The translations under genes were made by a program, and so were the position numbers. Positions 6,091 through 8,955 of a DNA stretch of 8,955 nucleotides are shown here, one piece after another. The stretch covers positions 1 through 8,955 of the forward strand of contig CAWVGT010000308.1 of NCBI GenBank assembly GCA_963928645.1. Reading direction: 5' to 3'. The stretch's first letter is position 1. Each line of letters begins with the position of its first letter. The notes under the pieces are model-generated. The model had not been told where the DNA came from. It made no database searches and worked only from the letters and a program-made list of their open reading frames with translations. This DNA comes from Fimadaptatus sp963928645 (GTDB lineage: Bacteria; Bacillota; Clostridia; Christensenellales; Aristaeellaceae).

Positions 6091-7590
6091 ATGGGGCAAA
6101 TGCCTATGCTTGAGTTCGACGATCAGTTCACTATGTTCGACATAACGCCGCTGGAGAACCTGTTCATAGACGAATACATGCTGCGCGCGCCGGGCGACTT
6201 CGTAAAGGTGTACATATACGCGCTCAGGCAGTGCTACCACCCGCCGCGCGACAACGACTATGAGCGCATGGCGCGCGCGCTGTGCATGGAGCCAGACGAC
6301 GTTAAAAACGCCTTCATGTACTGGGAGCGGCAGGGGCTGCTGATGCGGATTAGCGACAACCCGCCCGCGTACCGCTTCTTTAACCTCAAGGCCAGGCTCA
6401 TGGCTCAGCAGACCCAGGACGATGGACTGTATCGCTATCGCGAGTTCAACGACCGCGTGCAGGGCATGTTCCCGCCGGGGCGGCTGCTGCACGAGAGCGA
6501 TACCAAGTACCTGTACGACTGGATAGAGGTGTACAAGCTGCCCGAGAGCGTGGTGCTGATACTGGTGGAGTACCTGCTCAAAAAGCGCGGGCCGCACGTG
6601 CGGTTCGCGGGCTGCGACAAGATAGCGCGCGACTGGGCCGACCGCGGCATCAACACGCCCGAGGCCGCGCGCGAACAGGTGCGCCGCGCCAGCGACTCGT
6701 TCATACTCACGCGCAAGGTGCTCCAGCGGCTGGGCATACGCTCCGACCCCACGCCCGACCAGGAGCGGCTCTACGCCGGCTGGCTCGCGCTGGGCTTCGA
6801 CAACGCCGCGATACTGGAGTGCTGCCGCCAGACCGCCACCGCGCGCACGCCCAACATGGGCTATCTGGACAGCGTGATACAGTCGATGCACGAGCGCGGG
6901 CTGCACACCGCGCGCCAGATCGCCGAGTATACCGAGGACTACCGCCAGGGCATGGCGCGGCTGCGCGAGGTGTACAAGGCGCTGGGCCAGAGCGTGCCGC
7001 TGGGCGCGCCGGCGCTGGTGGATACGTACCGCGCCTGGCAGGAGCTGGGGTTCGACGGCGAGGCGATACTGATCGCCGCGCGCGCGCTGAGGCGCATGGG
7101 CTCGGGCACGTTCGAGCTGCTGGACAAGGCGCTGCGCCGCATGAAGGACGAGGGCGTGGTCGACGAGGCCGCCGTGAGCCGCTATTACGACGAGATATTC
7201 ACCTATGCCGAGATCTGCGACGCGCTGCTGGAGCGGCTGGCGCTCAACCGCCGCGCCGCGCCCGCCGACCGCGAGGCCGTGAAGCGCTGGAGCTCGCAGT
7301 ACTCGATGAGCTACGACATGCTGATGCTGGCCGCCGACCGCGCGCGCGACGCCAGCGGCAACAAGCTCGCGTACATGGACGGCATACTCCGGGGCTGGTA
7401 CGAGCGCGACCTGCTCACGCCCGACGCGGTGGCGCGCGACGAGGCCAACCGGCGCGCCCGTCCCGCGCCGGCGGCCCCGGCGACGCCCGCGGGCCGGCCC
7501 GCCGCCGCGACCGGCTATGCGCAGCACACCTACGCGCCCGGCGAGCTGGAGCGCGTGTATACCGACATAATGAACGACGACGAGGGCTGA
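6091..7590 (+). CDS. DnaD-domain replication initiation protein with four DnaD-like modules
   Basis: A 499-residue protein of the DnaD/DnaB primosome family, which remodels origin or restart DNA and helps load the replicative helicase. Residues about 10-105 look like the N-terminal winged helix (LFIDEYMLRAPGDFVKVYIY). Four helical DnaD-like modules follow, each closing with a 13-residue signature: GCDKIARDWADRG (174-186), YLDSVIQSMHERG (258-270), LLDKALRRMKDEG (343-355) and YMDGILRGWYERD (428-440), spaced 84, 85 and 85 residues. The last fits the YxxxIxxxW DNA-binding motif of DnaD. The C-terminus is an Ala/Pro-rich linker (455-475) and an acidic tail. B. subtilis DnaD has one such module and DnaB two, so this one is expanded. 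Start choice is uncertain: ATG 6091 is only 3 nt after AAGGAAG, ATG 6100 is 12 nt after it. It is followed after 37 nt by the helicase loader, its expected partner. Confidence 0.9.
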   Translation: MGQMPMLEFDDQFTMFDITPLENLFIDEYMLRAPGDFVKVYIYALRQCYHPPRDNDYERMARALCMEPDDVKNAFMYWERQGLLMRISDNPPAYRFFNLKARLMAQQTQDDGLYRYREFNDRVQGMFPPGRLLHESDTKYLYDWIEVYKLPESVVLILVEYLLKKRGPHVRFAGCDKIARDWADRGINTPEAAREQVRRASDSFILTRKVLQRLGIRSDPTPDQERLYAGWLALGFDNAAILECCRQTATARTPNMGYLDSVIQSMHERGLHTARQIAEYTEDYRQGMARLREVYKALGQSVPLGAPALVDTYRAWQELGFDGEAILIAARALRRMGSGTFELLDKALRRMKDEGVVDEAAVSRYYDEIFTYAEICDALLERLALNRRAAPADREAVKRWSSQYSMSYDMLMLAADRARDASGNKLAYMDGILRGWYERDLLTPDAVARDEANRRARPAPAAPATPAGRPAAATGYAQHTYAPGELERVYTDIMNDDEG

Positions 7591-7627
7591 GCGCGGCGGC
7601 GCGCAGGCCGGGCAGGGAGGCGAAGTG

Positions 7628-8611
7628 ATGGCCGACGATGTGAGGCAGACGGTGCGGCGCGAGTTCGACCGGCTGCTGAGCCAGGAGCAGCGCGAGCGCG
7701 ACGAGCGCATACGCGACGCCGAGGCGCGCGACCCGGAGATAGCGGAGCTGCTCAGGCGGCGCACGCTGGCGCTGACGCAGGCGTACGCGCAGGCGCTGAG
7801 CGAGCGGCGCACGCCCGCGCGCGACGAGATCCGCGCGCAGCAAAAGCGCATCGACGCTCAGGTGCGCGCGCGGCTGAAGGCGCTGGGGCTGCCGGAGGAC
7901 TACCTTCAGATGCGCTACCGGTGCGACATATGCCAGGACAGGGGCTATATAGGCGACGCGGGCCGGCGCGACTGCGAGTGCTTCCGGGCGCGGCTGGACG
8001 AGGAGCGCCGCCGGCGCGCGCGGCTGGACATGGCCGGCGACGACACGTTCGAGCGGTTCGACGAGGGCGTGTTCACGGCCGAGCCGCTGCCGGGGCTGGG
8101 CTATTCGCAGCGCGAGTTCATGTGCCGCGCGCGGGACATCTGCGCGCGCTACTGCGAGGCGTTCCCGGGCAACCGCCGGCGCAACCTGGTGCTGACGGGC
8201 GCGCCGGGGCTGGGCAAGACGTTTTTGCTCAACTGCATGGCCAACCGGCTGTACGCGCGCGGCGTGGCGGTGAGCTACCTGACGGCGTACCGCATGCTGG
8301 GCGCGATGCGCGAGAGCGTTATGGGCGTGGACGAGCAGCCGTTCCAGCTGATGCTGGGCGCGGAGCTGCTGATAATAGACGACCTGGGCAGCGAGCCGGT
8401 CTACCGCAACATAACGATAGAGATGCTGTTCACGCTGCTCAACGAGCGCATGCGCGCGCGCGCCCATACGCTGATAGCGACCAACCTGACCCCGCCGCAG
8501 CTGCTGGAGCGCTACGGCGACCGCGTGGCCTCGCGGCTGCTGAACACGGAGGACACGGCGGTGCTGGGCTTCGTGGGCGCGGACGTGCGCGTGCGCGGCA
8601 AGGGCGGCTGA
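7628..8611 (+). CDS. DnaI/DnaC-like AAA+ replicative helicase loader
   Basis: A 327-residue ATPase of the DnaC/DnaI family (COG1484 type), which delivers the replicative helicase hexamer to DNA. The N-terminal 80 residues are highly charged and helical. A zinc-binding motif follows: Cys99 and Cys102 (YRCDIC), then Cys116 and Cys118 (RDCECF), as in DnaI. The AAA+ core has Walker A GAPGLGKT (191-198), Walker B LLIIDD (247-252), a sensor-like IATN (283-286) and a YGDRVASRL box with the likely arginine finger (Arg299/Arg303). The start is ATG 7628 because AGGGAGG (7614-7620) lies 7 nt upstream; GTG 7625 is 4 nt away and less likely. It is the second gene of an operon with the DnaD-like protein (37-nt gap), which supports a replication role over an IstB transposition role. 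Nine of its twelve Ile codons are ATA. No clear terminator follows; the 78-bp repeats begin within 15 nt of the stop. Confidence 0.93.
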   Translation: MADDVRQTVRREFDRLLSQEQRERDERIRDAEARDPEIAELLRRRTLALTQAYAQALSERRTPARDEIRAQQKRIDAQVRARLKALGLPEDYLQMRYRCDICQDRGYIGDAGRRDCECFRARLDEERRRRARLDMAGDDTFERFDEGVFTAEPLPGLGYSQREFMCRARDICARYCEAFPGNRRRNLVLTGAPGLGKTFLLNCMANRLYARGVAVSYLTAYRMLGAMRESVMGVDEQPFQLMLGAELLIIDDLGSEPVYRNITIEMLFTLLNERMRARAHTLIATNLTPPQLLERYGDRVASRLLNTEDTAVLGFVGADVRVRGKGG

Positions 8612-8625
8612 ACGCCGCGAGATAG

Positions 8626-8955
8626 CAGTCAGCGGCAAAGCGCAAACGAGCGGGGCAAAGCGGGCGACTCAAACACATGAGGCAATCGCAACGCCCGCCG
8701 CAAGCAGGCAGCGGCAAGCCGCAAACGAGCATAGCAAAGCGTGGGGCGGCAGCCATGAGGCAATCGCAACGCCCGCCGCGAGCAGGCAGCGGCAAGTCGC
8801 AAACGAGCGTAGCAAAGCGTGGGGGCGGAAGCCATGAGGCAATCGCAACTCCCGCCGCGAGCAGGCAGCGGCAAGCCGCAAACGAGCGTAGCAAAGCGTG
8901 GGGCGGCAGCCATGAGGCAATCGCAACGCCCTCCGCGAGCAGGCAGCGGCAAGTC
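8626..8955. repeat. 78-bp tandem repeat array downstream of the helicase loader
   Basis: ATGAGGCAATCGCAAC recurs at 8677, 8755, 8834 and 8912 (spacings 78, 79, 78). Each unit continues with GCAGGCAGCGGCAAG, then CGCAAACGAGCGTAGCAAAG and GGGGCGGCAGCC. A diverged partial unit (8626-8676) precedes them and the last is cut by the window end, so the array is longer than seen. Full copies differ at only a few positions. Each contains a short GCCGC/GCGGC inverted repeat. Minus-strand frames run through because 78 is a multiple of three, but the 79-bp unit breaks the frame and there is no ribosome site or known domain, so I do not call a protein. Confidence 0.9.

Noticed and set aside
6040..7851. 603-codon open frame antisense to the dnaD-like gene
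   Set aside because: Composition-driven shadow crossing the promoter and two real genes; no recognisable motif.
7628..8611. IstB transposition helper instead of a helicase loader
   Set aside because: It has the DnaI-type Cys motif, an adjacent DnaD-family gene and no IstA transposase.
8604..8618. Terminator after the helicase loader (GCGGC-TGAAC-GCCGC)
   Set aside because: Only a 5-bp stem overlapping the stop codon with no T-tract.
8629..8952. Cys/Leu-rich repeat protein on the minus strand of the 78-bp array
   Set aside because: Open only because 78 is a multiple of three; three frames are equally open, a 79-bp unit breaks them and no ribosome site is seen.

Overview
The window reads as chromosomal DNA of a GC-rich clostridial (Bacillota) bacterium, probably gut-associated. 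The pointers are a DnaD-family protein paired with a DnaI-type helicase loader, a membrane-anchored HtrA protease with an AGGAGGT ribosome site, and a fragment of a small CPDC zinc-ribbon-like protein of a kind I associate with Clostridia. The organism is an inference; there is no rRNA or other taxonomic marker here. Despite the high GC, isoleucine is mostly encoded by ATA (9 of 12 Ile codons in the DnaI-like gene, 10 of 17 in the GH32 gene by hand count).

Layout. 1-95 (-): the C-terminal part of a small zinc-knuckle protein, cut by the window edge and apparently cut at its 5' end by a repeat array. 99-388: degenerate ~46-bp tandem repeats. 401-430: strong terminator-like hairpin. 612-1886 (-): htrA-like serine protease with an extended -10 promoter and a nearby palindrome. 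About 2034-2610: four to five copies of a 130-bp tandem repeat. 2744-2772: a near-consensus promoter driving a cytoplasmic GH32 sucrose/fructan hydrolase (2867-4327), which ends in a hairpin terminator (4341-4372). 4496 to about 4840: a DUF1801 (YdhG/Fra-like) gene with an in-frame TAA at codon 24 and no proper C-terminal end. About 4992-5937: a large ~97-bp tandem array with higher-order (195-bp and 244-bp) structure. 6061-6069: extended -10 promoter. 6091-7590 and 7628-8611: a two-gene replication operon, a four-module DnaD-domain protein followed by a DnaI/DnaC-like AAA+ helicase loader. 8626-8955: a 78-bp tandem array running off the window.

How the parts relate. The four intact genes are ordinary housekeeping or metabolic functions: envelope protein quality control, sucrose/fructan use, and replisome loading. 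The last two are clearly linked; DnaD-type proteins and DnaI-type loaders act together in loading the replicative helicase. The other genes are single transcription units.

The unusual aspect is between the genes. Nearly every long intergenic gap is filled with its own tandem-repeat family, about 2.2 kb or a quarter of the window. These arrays touch or enter degraded genes at both places where a gene is broken. No transposase, integrase, CRISPR array, tRNA or rRNA was seen.
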